From Sphingomonas sanguinis (GTDB taxonomy: Bacteria; Pseudomonadota; Alphaproteobacteria; Sphingomonadales; Sphingomonadaceae), in NCBI RefSeq assembly GCF_001476905.1, contig NZ_LDTE01000001.1:1-64000 (forward strand): DNA of 64,000 nucleotides. The letters run 5' to 3'. Numbering within the stretch: position 1 is the stretch's first letter; each line of letters opens with the position of its first letter. The notes under the pieces were generated by a model. It made no database searches. It worked only from the letters and a program-made list of their open reading frames with translations, and was not told the origin of the DNA. Both the position numbers and the translations under genes were made by a program. Shown here piece after piece: positions 41,645 through 52,019 of the stretch.

Positions 41645-42124
41645 ATGCGCCCGAAACCCCAAACGTTCGACAAGAAGAAGATCGTCGCCGAGAACCGGCG
41701 CGCCCGCTTCGATTATGCCATCGAGACCACCTATGAGGCCGGTATCGCCCTGACCGGGACAGAAGTGAAATCGCTTCGCTTCGGCGAGGGATCGATCGCG
41801 GAGTCCTATGCCGAGGTGCGCGGCGAGGAGGTGTGGCTGGTCAATTCCAACGTGCCGGAATTCAGCCACGGCAACCGCTTCAATCACGAGGCGAAACGCC
41901 CGCGTAAATTGCTCCTTCATGAGCGCGAAATAAACAAGCTCCACGGTGCGGTGGCGCGTGAGGGCATGACCCTGGTGCCACTGATGATCTATTTCAACTC
42001 GCGCGGTCGCGCGAAGGTGGAGCTGGCATTGGCGAAGGGCAAGAAGGCGCACGACAAACGCGATTCGATCAAGGAACGTGACTGGAAGCGCGAGCAGGGC
42101 CGCATCCTGCGCGATCGCGGCTGA
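41645..42124 (+). CDS. smpB: SsrA-binding protein
   Basis: Binds tmRNA and rescues stalled ribosomes. 159 residues. Landmarks: [57 protein letters not shown], and the C-terminal basic tail [19 protein letters not shown] that enters the mRNA channel. The start is [12 protein letters not shown]; the longer reading overlaps the divergent GH114 gene. Its stop overlaps the next start (TGATG). Confidence 0.96.
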   Translation: MRPKPQTFDKKKIVAENRRARFDYAIETTYEAGIALTGTEVKSLRFGEGSIAESYAEVRGEEVWLVNSNVPEFSHGNRFNHEAKRPRKLLLHEREINKLHGAVAREGMTLVPLMIYFNSRGRAKVELALAKGKKAHDKRDSIKERDWKREQGRILRDRG

Positions 42125-42699
42125 TGGCGTCGGCCGTGCCGACCATGTGGGGCCGTTCCATGGCCTGGGTCCGCCGCAACATGCCGACCCGCGAGTCGAT
42201 GGAGAATAACCGGCTGCTCCGGCCGGTGGCGCACCGCGTCCTTGCGCCCGAACTGTGGCGCTTTACTCGGCGTTCGGTGCCGCGCGGCGTCGCGCTGGGC
42301 GTCGTTGCGGGGTTCCTGTTTCCGGTGGCGCAGATCGCCATCGCGGCGGTCTTCGCCTTGCCGTTTCGCGCCAATGTGCCGGTCGCGGCGCTAACGACCT
42401 TCATCACCAATCCGCTGACCACCCCGCTTTTGTGGCTGATCGCCTATCGCATCGGTACTTTTCTGTTGCGCAGCGAAACGCCGATCAACACCCAGCCGGT
42501 TGCAGAGGCGGCGACGGGATGGCTGCAATGGGCACTGAGCGCGTTTCACTGGCTGTGGGAGCAGGGTCCGGCCTTTGGCCTGGGTCTGTGTGTCCTGACC
42601 GCCGGATGCGCGGTGGTGGGCTATCTGGCATCGGCCCTGGGCTGGCGGGTATGGATTGCCCGCAAATGGCGCAACCGTCGGAGATCGCCCGCAATTTGA
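42124..42699 (+). CDS. DUF2062 membrane protein
   Basis: 191 residues with an amphipathic N-terminus and three or four hydrophobic segments. The DUF2062 core is visible: RSVPRGVALGVVAGFLFP, AALTTFITNPLTTPLLW (the NP-x-T motif), and a final transmembrane helix before a basic tail. Function unknown. The ATG shares a base with the smpB stop, so it is translated with smpB. Confidence 0.85.
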   Translation: MASAVPTMWGRSMAWVRRNMPTRESMENNRLLRPVAHRVLAPELWRFTRRSVPRGVALGVVAGFLFPVAQIAIAAVFALPFRANVPVAALTTFITNPLTTPLLWLIAYRIGTFLLRSETPINTQPVAEAATGWLQWALSAFHWLWEQGPAFGLGLCVLTAGCAVVGYLASALGWRVWIARKWRNRRRSPAI

Positions 42700-42735
42700 T
42701 AGCGGTATCTCGGTTTGGCGTGTCTTTCTAACGGT

Positions 42736-42763
42736 TTGACTAGGCGTATCGTCTCGCTACAAC
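42736..42763 (+). promoter_or_regulatory. candidate sigma70 promoter for the M13 peptidase pair
   Basis: TTGACT, a 16-base spacer and TACAAC lie 32 bases before the first M13 start codon at 42795. It is the only promoter-like sequence seen in the 95-base gap. Confidence 0.45.
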
Positions 42764-42794
42764 AGCGCTATCACAATCCTTTTTGGGAATTCAG

Positions 42795-44852
42795 ATGCGC
42801 TCTCTGCTGATCGCCGCCCTCCTCACGACCGCCATTTCCCCTGTCGTTGCCCAGACCAAGAACCCCGTCGACAAGGCCGCCGTCGGCCCGGTGAAGCCCA
42901 ACGCCAAGAATGGCCCCGAAATCGGCGATTTCGGTTTCGACATGGCGGGCCGCGACACGGCGGTGAAGCCGGGCGACGACTTCTTCGATTATGCGAATGG
43001 CACCTGGTACAAGGCGACGACGATCCCCGCCGATCGTTCGTCCTATGGCATGTTCCACGTCCTGCAGGATCGCTCGCTGGAGCAGACCCGTACGATCCTG
43101 GACGAAGCCACGAAGCAGCCGGGCAACAAGGCCGGTGACTTCTACGCCAGCTTCATGGACGAGGCCGCCGTCAACGCAAAGGGCGTAACCCCGGTCAAGC
43201 CCTGGCTGGAGCAGCTCCGCGCGACCAAGGACCGCGACGCGCTGGCGGTCGAAATGGCCAAGCTCCAGCGTCAGGGCGTCGGCTCGCCCTTCGGCGTCTA
43301 TATCGGTCAGGACGACAAGGCCCCGGATACCTACATCCCTAGCTTCGGCCAGAGCGGCTTGGGCCTGCCCGACCGCGATTATTATCTGAAGGACGACGCC
43401 AAGCTGGCGAGCGTACGCACCGCCTATCAGGCCTATCTCGCCAAGATGCTGACTTTGGCGGGCGAGCAGAATGCCGAGGCGCGCGCGGCGGCCGTCTTCA
43501 ACTTCGAAAAGGCGCTGGCGGGTGTCCACTGGACCCGGATCGAGAGCCGCGACGCCGACAAGACCTATAACAAGTGGACGGCCGCCGACTTCGCCGCCAA
43601 GGCTCCGGGCTTTCCCTGGGCGCAATATATGCAGACGATGGGCGTGTCGGGCCGCCCCGCCTATCTGGTCGCGCAGCCCAGCGCGATCACCGGCGAGGCC
43701 AAGCTCTACAGCGAAGCGCCGCTGAACGTCCTTCAGGACTATGCGATGCTGAAGGTCCTGCGCAGCTATGCCGGTTACCTGTCGAGCGATTTCGACAAGA
43801 CGAACTTTGCCTTCTACGGCACCACCCTGTCGGGCACGCCCGAGCAGCAGGCGCGGTGGAAGCGGGGCGTCGGTCTGGTTTCCAACGGCCTGGGCGAGGA
43901 AGTCGGCAAGCAATATGTCGCGAAGTATTTCCCGCCGGAATCGAAGGCCGCCGCCGATGCGCTGGTCAAGAACCTGATCTCGGCGATGGGCGACCGTCTG
44001 CGCAATCTGGAATGGATGGCGCCTGCGACCAAGCAGAAGGCGCTGGCCAAGCTCGCCGCCTTCACCCCCAAGATCGGCTATCCCGACAAGTGGAAGGATT
44101 ATTCGGCGCTGCAGATCCAGCGCGGCGACTTGGTCGGCAATGTCGCGCGGGCCAATGCCTTCGAGTATCAGCGGGACCTGAACAAGCTGGGCCAGCCGAT
44201 CGATCGCGGCGAGTGGTTCATGACGCCGATGACGATCAACGCCTATGCCAACCCGCCGATGAACGAGATCGTGTTCCCGGCGGCGATCCTGCAGCCGCCC
44301 TTCTTCGACCCGAAGGCCGATCCGGCGGTCAATTACGGCGGCATTGGCGCGGTCATCGGTCACGAGATCAGCCACCATTTCGACGATCAGGGCCGCAAGT
44401 ATGACGCGACCGGCAAGCTGACCGACTGGTGGACGCCGCAGGACGTAGCCCGTTTCAAGACCTTCACTGATGCGCTGGTGAAGCAGTATGACGGTTACGA
44501 ACCGCTGCCCGGCCAGCATGTCCAGGGCGAACTGACGCTGGGCGAAAATATCGCCGATCTGGCGGGTCTGACCGTGGCGCTTGACGCTTATCACAAGTCG
44601 CTGGGCGGCAAGCCCGCGCCGATCATCGACGGGACGACGGGCGACCAGCGCTTCTATTTTGGCTGGGCGCAGGTCTGGCGGACCAAGTGGCGCGAACCGG
44701 CGCTGCGTCAGGCGCTGCTGTCCGATCCGCACTCGCCGGGCCATGAGCGCGTGCTGACGGTGCGCAACCTGGACCCCTGGTATGCGGCGTTCGGCGTCAA
44801 GCCGACCGACAAGATGGCGCTGACGCCGCAGCAGCGCGTCCGCATCTGGTGA
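42795..44852 (+). CDS. exported M13 family metalloendopeptidase (copy 1)
   Basis: 685-residue neprilysin/PepO-type zinc endopeptidase that cuts oligopeptides. A signal peptide (MRSLLIAALLTTAISPVVAQ) precedes the N-terminal M13 domain (PGDDFFDYANGTWYKAT, PADRSSYG). The catalytic site is intact: His523-Glu524-x-x-His527 (HEISHH), third zinc ligand Glu584 (ENIAD), substrate-backbone motif NAYANPPMNEI, and a C-terminus ending RVRIW. The ATG at 42795 is chosen over an upstream TTG (42783). It is followed directly by a terminator and a paralogous gene. Confidence 0.93.
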   Translation: MRSLLIAALLTTAISPVVAQTKNPVDKAAVGPVKPNAKNGPEIGDFGFDMAGRDTAVKPGDDFFDYANGTWYKATTIPADRSSYGMFHVLQDRSLEQTRTILDEATKQPGNKAGDFYASFMDEAAVNAKGVTPVKPWLEQLRATKDRDALAVEMAKLQRQGVGSPFGVYIGQDDKAPDTYIPSFGQSGLGLPDRDYYLKDDAKLASVRTAYQAYLAKMLTLAGEQNAEARAAAVFNFEKALAGVHWTRIESRDADKTYNKWTAADFAAKAPGFPWAQYMQTMGVSGRPAYLVAQPSAITGEAKLYSEAPLNVLQDYAMLKVLRSYAGYLSSDFDKTNFAFYGTTLSGTPEQQARWKRGVGLVSNGLGEEVGKQYVAKYFPPESKAAADALVKNLISAMGDRLRNLEWMAPATKQKALAKLAAFTPKIGYPDKWKDYSALQIQRGDLVGNVARANAFEYQRDLNKLGQPIDRGEWFMTPMTINAYANPPMNEIVFPAAILQPPFFDPKADPAVNYGGIGAVIGHEISHHFDDQGRKYDATGKLTDWWTPQDVARFKTFTDALVKQYDGYEPLPGQHVQGELTLGENIADLAGLTVALDAYHKSLGGKPAPIIDGTTGDQRFYFGWAQVWRTKWREPALRQALLSDPHSPGHERVLTVRNLDPWYAAFGVKPTDKMALTPQQRVRIW

Positions 44853-44864
44853 TGGCATGAACAA

Positions 44865-44899
44865 GGCTCCCCGGCGACGACCGGGGAGCCGCTTTTTTG
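44865..44899 (+). terminator. strong rho-independent terminator between the two M13 genes
   Basis: A perfect 10-bp stem GGCTCCCCGG / CCGGGGAGCC, a 6-base loop and GCTTTTTTG lie 12 bases after copy 1. The next start codon follows 11 bases after the T-run, leaving no room for a separate promoter downstream of it. Confidence 0.9.
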
Positions 44900-44910
44900 T
44901 TTCGGAGAGA

Positions 44911-46941
44911 ATGATGAAGAGCATGGCCATCGCCGCGCTATTGGGCGCGACCGCGATCACCGGTGCCGTGGCGCTGAACGCGCAGACCAGCCCCGCCGCC
45001 TCGAAGGGCCCGACCTATGGGCGGTTCGGTTTCGATGAAAAGGGCATGGACAAGTCCGTCCGCCCCGGCGACGACTTCTATGCCTTTGCCAATGGCGAAT
45101 GGGCAAAGACCACCGCGATCCCGGCCGACAAGTCCAGCTATGGCGCGTTCGACAAGCTCGCCGACCTGTCGCGAGAGCGGACCCACACCATTCTGGAACA
45201 GGCCAAGGGCCAGCGGAACCAGATCGGCACCGCCTATGCCACCTATCTCGACACCGCCGCGATCGAGGCCAAGGGACTAGCGCCCATTCAGCCCTGGCTG
45301 AACCGGATCAAGGGGCTGACCGACAAGTCGGGCTATGCCGCCTTGCTGGCCGAGGCGGATCGCAATGGGGTCGGTATCCCCTTCGGTTCGGGTGTCGGGC
45401 AGGATGCCCGCCAGCCCAATCTCTACACCGTTGGTTTGCGTCAGAGCGGTCTGGGGATGCCGGACCGCGATTATTACCTCAGCAACGATCCCAAGATCGC
45501 CGCCCAGCGCGCGGCCTATCAGGCCCATTTGGCCAAGATGCTGACCATGGCGGGCGAGCCGGATGCCGAGGCGCGCGCCCAGGCGGTCGTCGCCTTCGAG
45601 ACGGAGATCGCCAAGGTCCACTGGACCCGGATCGACAGCCGCGACCGGACCAAGACCTATAACAAGATGACCGTGGCCGATCTGGCGAAGAGCGCGCCCG
45701 GCTTCGACTTCGCAACCTATTTGAAAGGCGTGGGCACGCCGGTCGATACGCTGGTCGTCGCGCAGCCGACGGCGGTGACGGGCATCGCCGCACTGATCCA
45801 GTCGACGCCGATCGCGGTGTTGAAGGACCAGTTGCTGCTCCGCTCGCTCGACGAGTTCGCCGATGTCCTGCCCGCCCAGTTCGATCGCGAGCAGTTCGCC
45901 TTTTACGGCACCGTCCTGTCAGGCACACCGCAGCAGCAGGAACGGTGGAAGCGTGCCGTGGACTTCACCAGCAGCGCGCTGTCCGATGAGGTGAGCAAGG
46001 TCTACGTCGCGCGTTATTTCCCGCCCGCGACGAAGCTGGCCGCCGATGCGCTGGTGAAGAACGTCCTGGCCGCGATGGGCAAGCGTATAGAACAGCTCGA
46101 CTGGATGGCGCCCGAGACCAAGGCGAAGGCGCATGCCAAGCTGGCCGCCTTCACGCCCAAGATCGGCTATCCCGATCGCTGGAAGGATTATTCGGGACTG
46201 AAGATCGTCTCCGGCGACGCGTTCGGCAACGCGCTGCGCGCCGCGCAGTGGCGGCATGAGGAGAATATCGGCCATCTCGGCAAGCCGATTCAGCGCTGGG
46301 AATGGGGCATGACCCCGATGACGGTCAACGCCTATGCCAATTTCGGCATGGTCGAGATCGTGTTCCCGGCCGCCATCCTGCAACCGCCCTTCTTCGATCC
46401 GAAGGCCGATCCGGCGGTCAATTATGGCGGTATCGGCGCGGTGATCGGTCACGAACTCAGCCATCATTTCGATGACCAGGGATCGAAGTTCGATGCCAAG
46501 GGCCAGCTGACCGACTGGTGGACGCCCGCCGATGTCACGGCGTTCAAGGCCCGGACGGGCGCGCTGGTGAAGCAGTATGACGCCTATGAGCCGCTGCCCG
46601 GCCTGCATGTGAAGGGGGCGCTGACGCTGGGCGAGAATGTCGCCGATCTGGCCGGGCTGTCGGTCGCCTATGACGCTTATCACGCGTCGTTGAAGGGTAA
46701 GGCCGCGCCGGTGATCGATGGCTTCACCGGCGACCAGCGCTTCTATCTGGGCTGGGCGCAAGTGTGGCGGCGCAATTATCGCGAAGCCAATCTGCGCAAC
46801 CGCCTGCTGACCGATCCGCATTCCCCGTCGCAGCAGCGTGCCTGGGTCGTCCGCAATCTCGACCCCTGGTACGGTGCCTATAGCCCCAAGCCCAGCGACA
46901 AGCTGTATCTGACGCCCGAGCAGCGCGTCCGTATCTGGTAA
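44911..46941 (+). CDS. exported M13 family metalloendopeptidase (copy 2)
   Basis: 676 residues, a clear tandem paralogue of the preceding gene along its whole length. Signal peptide MKSMAIAALLGATAITGAVAL; zinc site His514-Glu515-x-x-His518 (HELSHH) and Glu575 (ENVAD); NAYANFGMVEI; the same RVRIW C-terminus. GGAG lies just before the ATG at 44911 (a second ATG follows immediately). Since a terminator lies only 11 bases upstream, expression depends on read-through or a promoter inside the hairpin region. Substrate preference may differ from copy 1. Confidence 0.92.
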   Translation: MMKSMAIAALLGATAITGAVALNAQTSPAASKGPTYGRFGFDEKGMDKSVRPGDDFYAFANGEWAKTTAIPADKSSYGAFDKLADLSRERTHTILEQAKGQRNQIGTAYATYLDTAAIEAKGLAPIQPWLNRIKGLTDKSGYAALLAEADRNGVGIPFGSGVGQDARQPNLYTVGLRQSGLGMPDRDYYLSNDPKIAAQRAAYQAHLAKMLTMAGEPDAEARAQAVVAFETEIAKVHWTRIDSRDRTKTYNKMTVADLAKSAPGFDFATYLKGVGTPVDTLVVAQPTAVTGIAALIQSTPIAVLKDQLLLRSLDEFADVLPAQFDREQFAFYGTVLSGTPQQQERWKRAVDFTSSALSDEVSKVYVARYFPPATKLAADALVKNVLAAMGKRIEQLDWMAPETKAKAHAKLAAFTPKIGYPDRWKDYSGLKIVSGDAFGNALRAAQWRHEENIGHLGKPIQRWEWGMTPMTVNAYANFGMVEIVFPAAILQPPFFDPKADPAVNYGGIGAVIGHELSHHFDDQGSKFDAKGQLTDWWTPADVTAFKARTGALVKQYDAYEPLPGLHVKGALTLGENVADLAGLSVAYDAYHASLKGKAAPVIDGFTGDQRFYLGWAQVWRRNYREANLRNRLLTDPHSPSQQRAWVVRNLDPWYGAYSPKPSDKLYLTPEQRVRIW

Positions 46942-46952
46942 AACTCCGTAAC

Positions 46953-46997
46953 CCCGCCACGGGGCCGGGCGCAGGATCGCGCTTGACCCGTGGCGGG
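46953..46997. repeat. 11-bp inverted repeat upstream of cckA
   Basis: CCCGCCACGGG and its exact complement CCCGTGGCGGG are separated by 23 bases, in the 63-base gap between the second M13 gene and cckA. It could be a terminator without a U-tract or a regulatory structure masking the cckA start region. Confidence 0.6.
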
Positions 46998-47004
46998 TCG
47001 CCGG

Positions 47005-49467
47005 ATGAAGAGTTTCGTCATGGCGATCGCGTCCTCAGAAAGGTTTAATCCCGTCCGCCTCGCGGGCCTCGTCTCGATCGCCAGCGGGGCGGGGGCGGCG
47101 GCGTTGCTGTTCGTCGCCATCCGCAGCTGGATCGTCGCGGCAGGGTTTCTTGCTGCGGCACTTCTCGTTTTCGGGGTGATCTTGACCTGGCGATTGCTGA
47201 CGCCGCGGGTCGAGCAGACACGCCGCAGCGTCGACTGGGATTTCGCGCGTGTCGTGGCGGATGCCAGCCATGATGCGATCGCCGTCACCGACCGGGCCGG
47301 GCGGCTGGTCTGTGCCAATGACGCCTATGCCTCGCTGTTCCCGATGATGCCGACTCCCCCGGGCGTGCCGCTGGATGCGCCCAGCGTCGAGGCCTTGGCC
47401 CAGGCCGGGCGGACCGCCTGGCGCGATGGGCTGGGGCGTGCCGACCGGATCGCGGTGATGGGCACCGAACTGTCGGTGCTGGTGACGCGCGCGGGCGATG
47501 AAGCCGATCTGCTCGTCTGGCGCTTCGCGGTGGCCGACGAACAGGATTTGGCCGAGACGGTCGAGCGGCTGATCGGCGGCATTCATGGCGACCGGCTGGG
47601 GACCGCCGGGATCATGGCTGCGCTGATCGCACCCGATGGCCGGGTGCGCGCGGCCAATCGCGTGCTCTGTGCTCGCGCGATGGGCGGTGAGATGCTGTCG
47701 ATCGTCGGCCGCGATTTCGCGACGTTCCTGGCGCATGACACGGGCGGACAGGTGCGTTTTGCCGCCGAACTAGGCAAGGCCGAGGGGCGTCCCCTTCGTG
47801 TCCTGCAAATTCCCTTTGTTGAGGGGGAGGGCGCGCCGATGCTGGTCGTCCTGCTCGACGAAGACGAGCCGCTGGTCGCCCCCGCAGGCGCCAATGCGGG
47901 TAGCCATGTGCGGGGCCTGGTATCGCTCATGCCCTTCGGCATCGCGCTGGTCGATCGGGACGGTCGGTTCATCCAGATGAACTCCGCCTTCATGCGCGCG
48001 GCGGGCGTAGCGGGCGGTACGCCGCCGCTCTATCCGGGTGATCTGGTGGTGCGCGAGGACAAGGCGGCGGTGGCGGATGCGATTCGCCGCTTTGCCGGGG
48101 GCGCAACGCATTCGGCCGATATGGCGGTTCGCCTGAAGGATCACCCGGAGGAGCCCGTCGCGCTCACCATCGCGGGGGCGCGGGGGCTGGGCGAGGCGGC
48201 GGTGCTGCTCAGCCTGAAGGACAATTCCGAGGAAAGCCGCCTGAAGCGCGAAGTGGCGCAGGCCACCAAGATGCAGGCGGTCGGCCAGCTGGCGGGCGGC
48301 GTCGCGCATGACTTCAACAATATCCTGACCGCGATCATCGGGCATTGCGACCTGATGCTGATGCGACATTCGCCGGGCGACAGCGACTATGACGACATCC
48401 AGCAGATCCGCACCAACTCCAACCGCGCCGCCAGCCTGACGCGCCAGCTGCTCGCCTTCTCGCGACAGCAGACGTTGCGCCCGCAAATCCTGCAACTACC
48501 CGACGTCGTGTCGGAGGTGTCGAACCTGCTCAAGCGGTTGCTGGGCGAACGGGTAAGGCTGGACGTCAGCCATGGCCGCAATCTGGGGCCGATCCGCGCC
48601 GATCCGGGGCAGTTGGAGCAGGTGGTCGTCAACCTCGCAGTCAACGCGCGCGACGCGATCCTGGACAATGAACCGGTGGGCGGCGGCATCCTGACCATCC
48701 AGACGCGTGCCGTTTCGATGGCGGACGTCCGCGCGATGGGCAACGATATCCTGCCCGCCGCCGATTATACGGCGCTGACCATCAGCGACAACGGCACCGG
48801 TATCCCGGCGGAGATCCTGCCCAAGATTTTCGAGCCCTTCTTCACGACCAAGGAATTGGGTAAGGGCACCGGCCTGGGCCTGTCGACCGTCTACGGCATC
48901 ATCAAGCAGTCGGGTGGCTATATCTTCGCCGATTCTCCGCCAAGCGGGGGCGCGAAATTTTCCATCTATCTGCCGGTCCACGCCGCCCCCGCGCTGCCTG
49001 CTGCCCGGACGAGCCCGGAAAAGCCCGCCGCGCGTGCCGCAAGCCATTGGGGCACGGGCACCATCCTGCTGGTCGAGGACGAGGATATGGTGCGCGCGGT
49101 GGCCGAGCGCGCCTTGTCGCGGCAGGGCTATACCGTGTTGGCCGCCGAGAATGGCGAGGCGGCGCTCGAAATGCTCGACAAGCATGGCAAGCCAGACCTG
49201 CTGATTTCCGATGTGGTGATGCCGACCATGGATGGCCCGACGATGGTCGGCCATGTCCGCAAACGCTATCCCGACCTCGCGGTCCTGTTCATGTCGGGCT
49301 ATGCCGAGGAGCAACTGCGCAAGTCGATCACGCTGCCCAATGTCGGTTTCCTGCCCAAGCCCTTCTCGGTCCAGCAACTGGCGGAAGCGACTCAGTCGGC
49401 GCTGACGCAAGGCACCGGCGCCGATACATCATCGGAACAAGCTGCTGGCGGATGGCGTAAAGCATGA
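47005..49467 (+). CDS. cckA: cell-cycle hybrid histidine kinase CckA
   Basis: Bifunctional kinase/phosphatase that controls CtrA through ChpT in alphaproteobacteria. About 820 residues. Two N-terminal transmembrane helices (about residues 13-60), two PAS-type domains (about 75-190 and 300-390), a HisKA domain with His435 ([14 protein letters not shown]), an HATPase with an NARDA N-box and [12 protein letters not shown], and a C-terminal receiver with Asp736 (LLISDVVMP) and Lys in FLPKPF. The [13 protein letters not shown] stretch is characteristic of CckA. Start uncertain: GTG 46990, ATG 47005 and ATG 47020 are in frame. Confidence 0.92.
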   Translation: MKSFVMAIASSERFNPVRLAGLVSIASGAGAAALLFVAIRSWIVAAGFLAAALLVFGVILTWRLLTPRVEQTRRSVDWDFARVVADASHDAIAVTDRAGRLVCANDAYASLFPMMPTPPGVPLDAPSVEALAQAGRTAWRDGLGRADRIAVMGTELSVLVTRAGDEADLLVWRFAVADEQDLAETVERLIGGIHGDRLGTAGIMAALIAPDGRVRAANRVLCARAMGGEMLSIVGRDFATFLAHDTGGQVRFAAELGKAEGRPLRVLQIPFVEGEGAPMLVVLLDEDEPLVAPAGANAGSHVRGLVSLMPFGIALVDRDGRFIQMNSAFMRAAGVAGGTPPLYPGDLVVREDKAAVADAIRRFAGGATHSADMAVRLKDHPEEPVALTIAGARGLGEAAVLLSLKDNSEESRLKREVAQATKMQAVGQLAGGVAHDFNNILTAIIGHCDLMLMRHSPGDSDYDDIQQIRTNSNRAASLTRQLLAFSRQQTLRPQILQLPDVVSEVSNLLKRLLGERVRLDVSHGRNLGPIRADPGQLEQVVVNLAVNARDAILDNEPVGGGILTIQTRAVSMADVRAMGNDILPAADYTALTISDNGTGIPAEILPKIFEPFFTTKELGKGTGLGLSTVYGIIKQSGGYIFADSPPSGGAKFSIYLPVHAAPALPAARTSPEKPAARAASHWGTGTILLVEDEDMVRAVAERALSRQGYTVLAAENGEAALEMLDKHGKPDLLISDVVMPTMDGPTMVGHVRKRYPDLAVLFMSGYAEEQLRKSITLPNVGFLPKPFSVQQLAEATQSALTQGTGADTSSEQAAGGWRKA

Positions 49468-49468
49468 T

Positions 49469-49831
49469 ATGGCGGTGGCGATGACAGAGCCCGTGCAGAT
49501 CCTCATCGTCGAGGACGAACCCCTGATCGCCATGATGCTCGAGGATTTCCTGGATGTCCTCGACAAACAGGTCGCAGGGACCGTGGACAGCGTAGACGAT
49601 GCTTTGGCGCGTGTGGCCGAAGGCGGCATCGACGCGGCGATCCTTGACGTCAACCTGCGCGGCGGCCAGAAGAGCACGCCGGTCGCCGAGGCGCTGGCCG
49701 AACGCGGTGTCCCCTTTGTCTTCGCCACTGGCGGCTCGGACGATGCGGTGGACGAGCGTTTCCGCGACCGCCCACGCCTGCAAAAGCCGTTCACCATGGA
49801 CGGCGTGGCCAAGGCGCTGAGCGCACTCTAG
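49469..49831 (+). CDS. stand-alone receiver (REC) domain protein
   Basis: 120 residues comprising one receiver fold: acidic pocket VEDEPL, phospho-acceptor Asp60 (AILDVNLRGG), Thr in FATGGSDD, and Lys in LQKPF. There is no output domain, so it probably acts by protein contact or as a phosphate sink. It begins one base after the cckA stop, suggesting co-expression, but it is not ChpT or CtrA. ATG 49481 (MTEPVQ) is an alternative start. Confidence 0.85.
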   Translation: MAVAMTEPVQILIVEDEPLIAMMLEDFLDVLDKQVAGTVDSVDDALARVAEGGIDAAILDVNLRGGQKSTPVAEALAERGVPFVFATGGSDDAVDERFRDRPRLQKPFTMDGVAKALSAL

Positions 49832-49924
49832 ATACCGGTGATCGCGCGGTCGAACGACCGTCGGTGCTGCAATTTGCGAAATTTGCTTGCGTCAAAGGCC
49901 CGTCTCGCGACATAGGCCTGCGCC

Positions 49925-51646
49925 ATGACACGCCAATTCGACAAGTCCCGCCTGCCGTCCCGCCACGTCTCCGTCGGACCGGAGCGCGCGCCGCACCGCA
50001 GCTATTATTACGCCATGGGTATCCAGGAAGAAGATATCGCCAAGCCGTTCGTCGCGCTAGCGAGCGCTGGCAACAACTCGGCCCCCTGCAATACGACGCT
50101 CGACGCGCAGGCCGATGCCGCGCAGGGCGGCGTGATCCGTGGCGGCGGTATGCCGCGCCGGTTCAACACCATCACGGTGACCGACGGCATCGCCATGGGC
50201 CACCAGGGTATGAAGTCCTCGCTGGTCAGTCGCGAGGTCATCGCCGATTCGGTTGAGCTGTCGGTGCGTGGCCACTGCTATGATGCGCTGGTCGGCTTTG
50301 CGGGCTGTGACAAATCGTTGCCGGGCATGATGATGGCGATGCTGCGCCTGAACGTGCCATCGATCTTCGTCTATGGCGGATCGATCCTGCCAGGCCGTCA
50401 CCAGGACCGCGACGTGACCGTGGTCGACGTGTTCGAGGCGGTGGGCCAGCACGCGGCGGGCAACTGCCCGCTCCATGACCTAATTGCGCTGGAAAAGGTC
50501 GCCTGTCCCGGCCACGGCGCCTGCGGGGGCCAGTTCACCGCCAACACCATGGCGTGCGTCGGCGAGGCGATCGGCCTGTCGCTACCAAATAGCAACATGA
50601 TGCCAGCGCCCTTCCTCGATCGCCACGGCATTGCCGAGGCGGCGGGCGAACAGGTGATGGAGCTGGTCGCGCGCAACCTGCGTCCGCGCGATATCTGCAC
50701 CCGCGAGGCGTTCGAGAATGCCGCCCGCGTGGTGGCTGCCACCGGCGGCTCGACCAATGCCGGTCTCCACCTGCCGGCGATGGCGAACGAGGCGGGGATC
50801 GACTTCGACCTGTTCGACGTGGCCGAAATCTTCAAGACCACGCCCTATATCGCCGACCTGAAGCCGGGTGGTCGTTATGTCGCCAAGGACATGTATGAGG
50901 CGGGCGGCGTCTATATGCTGATGAAGACGCTGTTGGCGGGCGGGTTCCTGCACGGCGACTGCATGACGGTGACGGGCAAGACGCTGGCCGAGAATATCGA
51001 CGAGGTGACGTGGAACCCCGACCAGAAGGTCATCTACGACGTCAAGACGCCGATCACGCCGACCGGCGGCGTCGTGGGCTTGCGCGGCAGCCTGGCGCCC
51101 GAGGGAGCCATCGTGAAGGTCGCGGGCATGAAGCGCCTGCAGTTCGAGGGCACGGCGCGGGTCTTCGATTGTGAGGAAGAAGCCTTCGCCGCCGTCGAGG
51201 CGCGCGAGATTACCGACGGCACCGTGGTCGTCATCCGCTATGAGGGACCGAAGGGCGGCCCCGGCATGCGCGAGATGCTGTCGACCACGGCGGCGCTCTA
51301 CGGTCAGGGGCTGGGCGAGAAGGTCGCGCTGATCACCGATGGCCGCTTCTCGGGCGGTACGCGCGGCTTCTGTATCGGTCATGTCGGACCCGAGGCGGCG
51401 GATGGCGGTCCGATCGCACTGGTCGAGAATGGCGATGCCATTCGCATCGATGCCGAGGCGGGCACGATCGACCTGCTGGTCGAACCTTCCGTGCTGGACG
51501 AGCGCCGTGCGCGCTGGACCCCGCGCGTGAACGATTACCAGTCCGGCGTGTTGTGGCGCTATGCCCAGAATGTCGGCCCCGCGCATCAGGGCGCGGTCAC
51601 CCATCCCGGCGCCAAGTCCGAGCGCCATGTCTATGCGGACATCTGA
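49925..51646 (+). CDS. ilvD: dihydroxy-acid dehydratase
   Basis: Fe-S enzyme dehydrating dihydroxy-acids to 2-oxo-acids in valine/isoleucine (and pantoate) synthesis. 573 residues, the shorter IlvD type. Cluster cysteines are visible in SAPCNTT, AGCDKS and [13 protein letters not shown], with the [11 protein letters not shown] and [13 protein letters not shown] signatures near the C-terminus. The start follows 93 bases of gap with only a small GGTC/GACC hairpin near 49847-49860. It fits with panB, as IlvD supplies the 2-oxoisovalerate that panB uses. Confidence 0.95.
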   Translation: MTRQFDKSRLPSRHVSVGPERAPHRSYYYAMGIQEEDIAKPFVALASAGNNSAPCNTTLDAQADAAQGGVIRGGGMPRRFNTITVTDGIAMGHQGMKSSLVSREVIADSVELSVRGHCYDALVGFAGCDKSLPGMMMAMLRLNVPSIFVYGGSILPGRHQDRDVTVVDVFEAVGQHAAGNCPLHDLIALEKVACPGHGACGGQFTANTMACVGEAIGLSLPNSNMMPAPFLDRHGIAEAAGEQVMELVARNLRPRDICTREAFENAARVVAATGGSTNAGLHLPAMANEAGIDFDLFDVAEIFKTTPYIADLKPGGRYVAKDMYEAGGVYMLMKTLLAGGFLHGDCMTVTGKTLAENIDEVTWNPDQKVIYDVKTPITPTGGVVGLRGSLAPEGAIVKVAGMKRLQFEGTARVFDCEEEAFAAVEAREITDGTVVVIRYEGPKGGPGMREMLSTTAALYGQGLGEKVALITDGRFSGGTRGFCIGHVGPEAADGGPIALVENGDAIRIDAEAGTIDLLVEPSVLDERRARWTPRVNDYQSGVLWRYAQNVGPAHQGAVTHPGAKSERHVYADI

Positions 51647-52019
51647 TGTCCGCTGGCTGGCCGGTGCCCTGGCACTGGCCGGCTGTTCGGGCGGGCAGGG
51701 AGATGAGCAGACGGCGGCCGCCAACACGTCGTCCGCACCGCAAAATCCCGGCCTCGCCATCGAATGCGCGCTGTCGGGCGCACAGAATTTTGCGCGGGAC
51801 TGCACCGTCGAACAGTCCGCCTCTGCGGACGGAGCGATCCTGACGGTACGGCATCCCGATGGCGGGTTCCGGCGACTTCGGGTGGCGCAGGACGGACGCG
51901 GCGTTGCTGCCGCCGACGGCTCGGTACCGGCGCAGGTTCGGGTCGCCGGTGACAATCAGATCGAAGTTCAGCTGGGCGATGACCGCTACCGCCTGCCAGC
52001 GACAGTCGGAACGCCATGA
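51633..52019 (+). CDS. small lipoprotein of unknown function
   Basis: 128 residues. ATG 51633 lies inside the last codons of ilvD and gives [18 protein letters not shown], with lipobox Cys18, then a low-complexity segment and a beta-rich domain with two cysteines ([19 protein letters not shown]) and repeated short strands. Its end overlaps the nnr start by ATGA, so the gene is embedded between two coupled genes. No family recognised. Confidence 0.75.
   Translation: MRTSDVRWLAGALALAGCSGGQGDEQTAAANTSSAPQNPGLAIECALSGAQNFARDCTVEQSASADGAILTVRHPDGGFRRLRVAQDGRGVAAADGSVPAQVRVAGDNQIEVQLGDDRYRLPATVGTP

Noticed and set aside
42771..44960. 729-codon open frame on the minus strand
   Set aside because: Opposite the first M13 peptidase; composition is typical of an antisense shadow.
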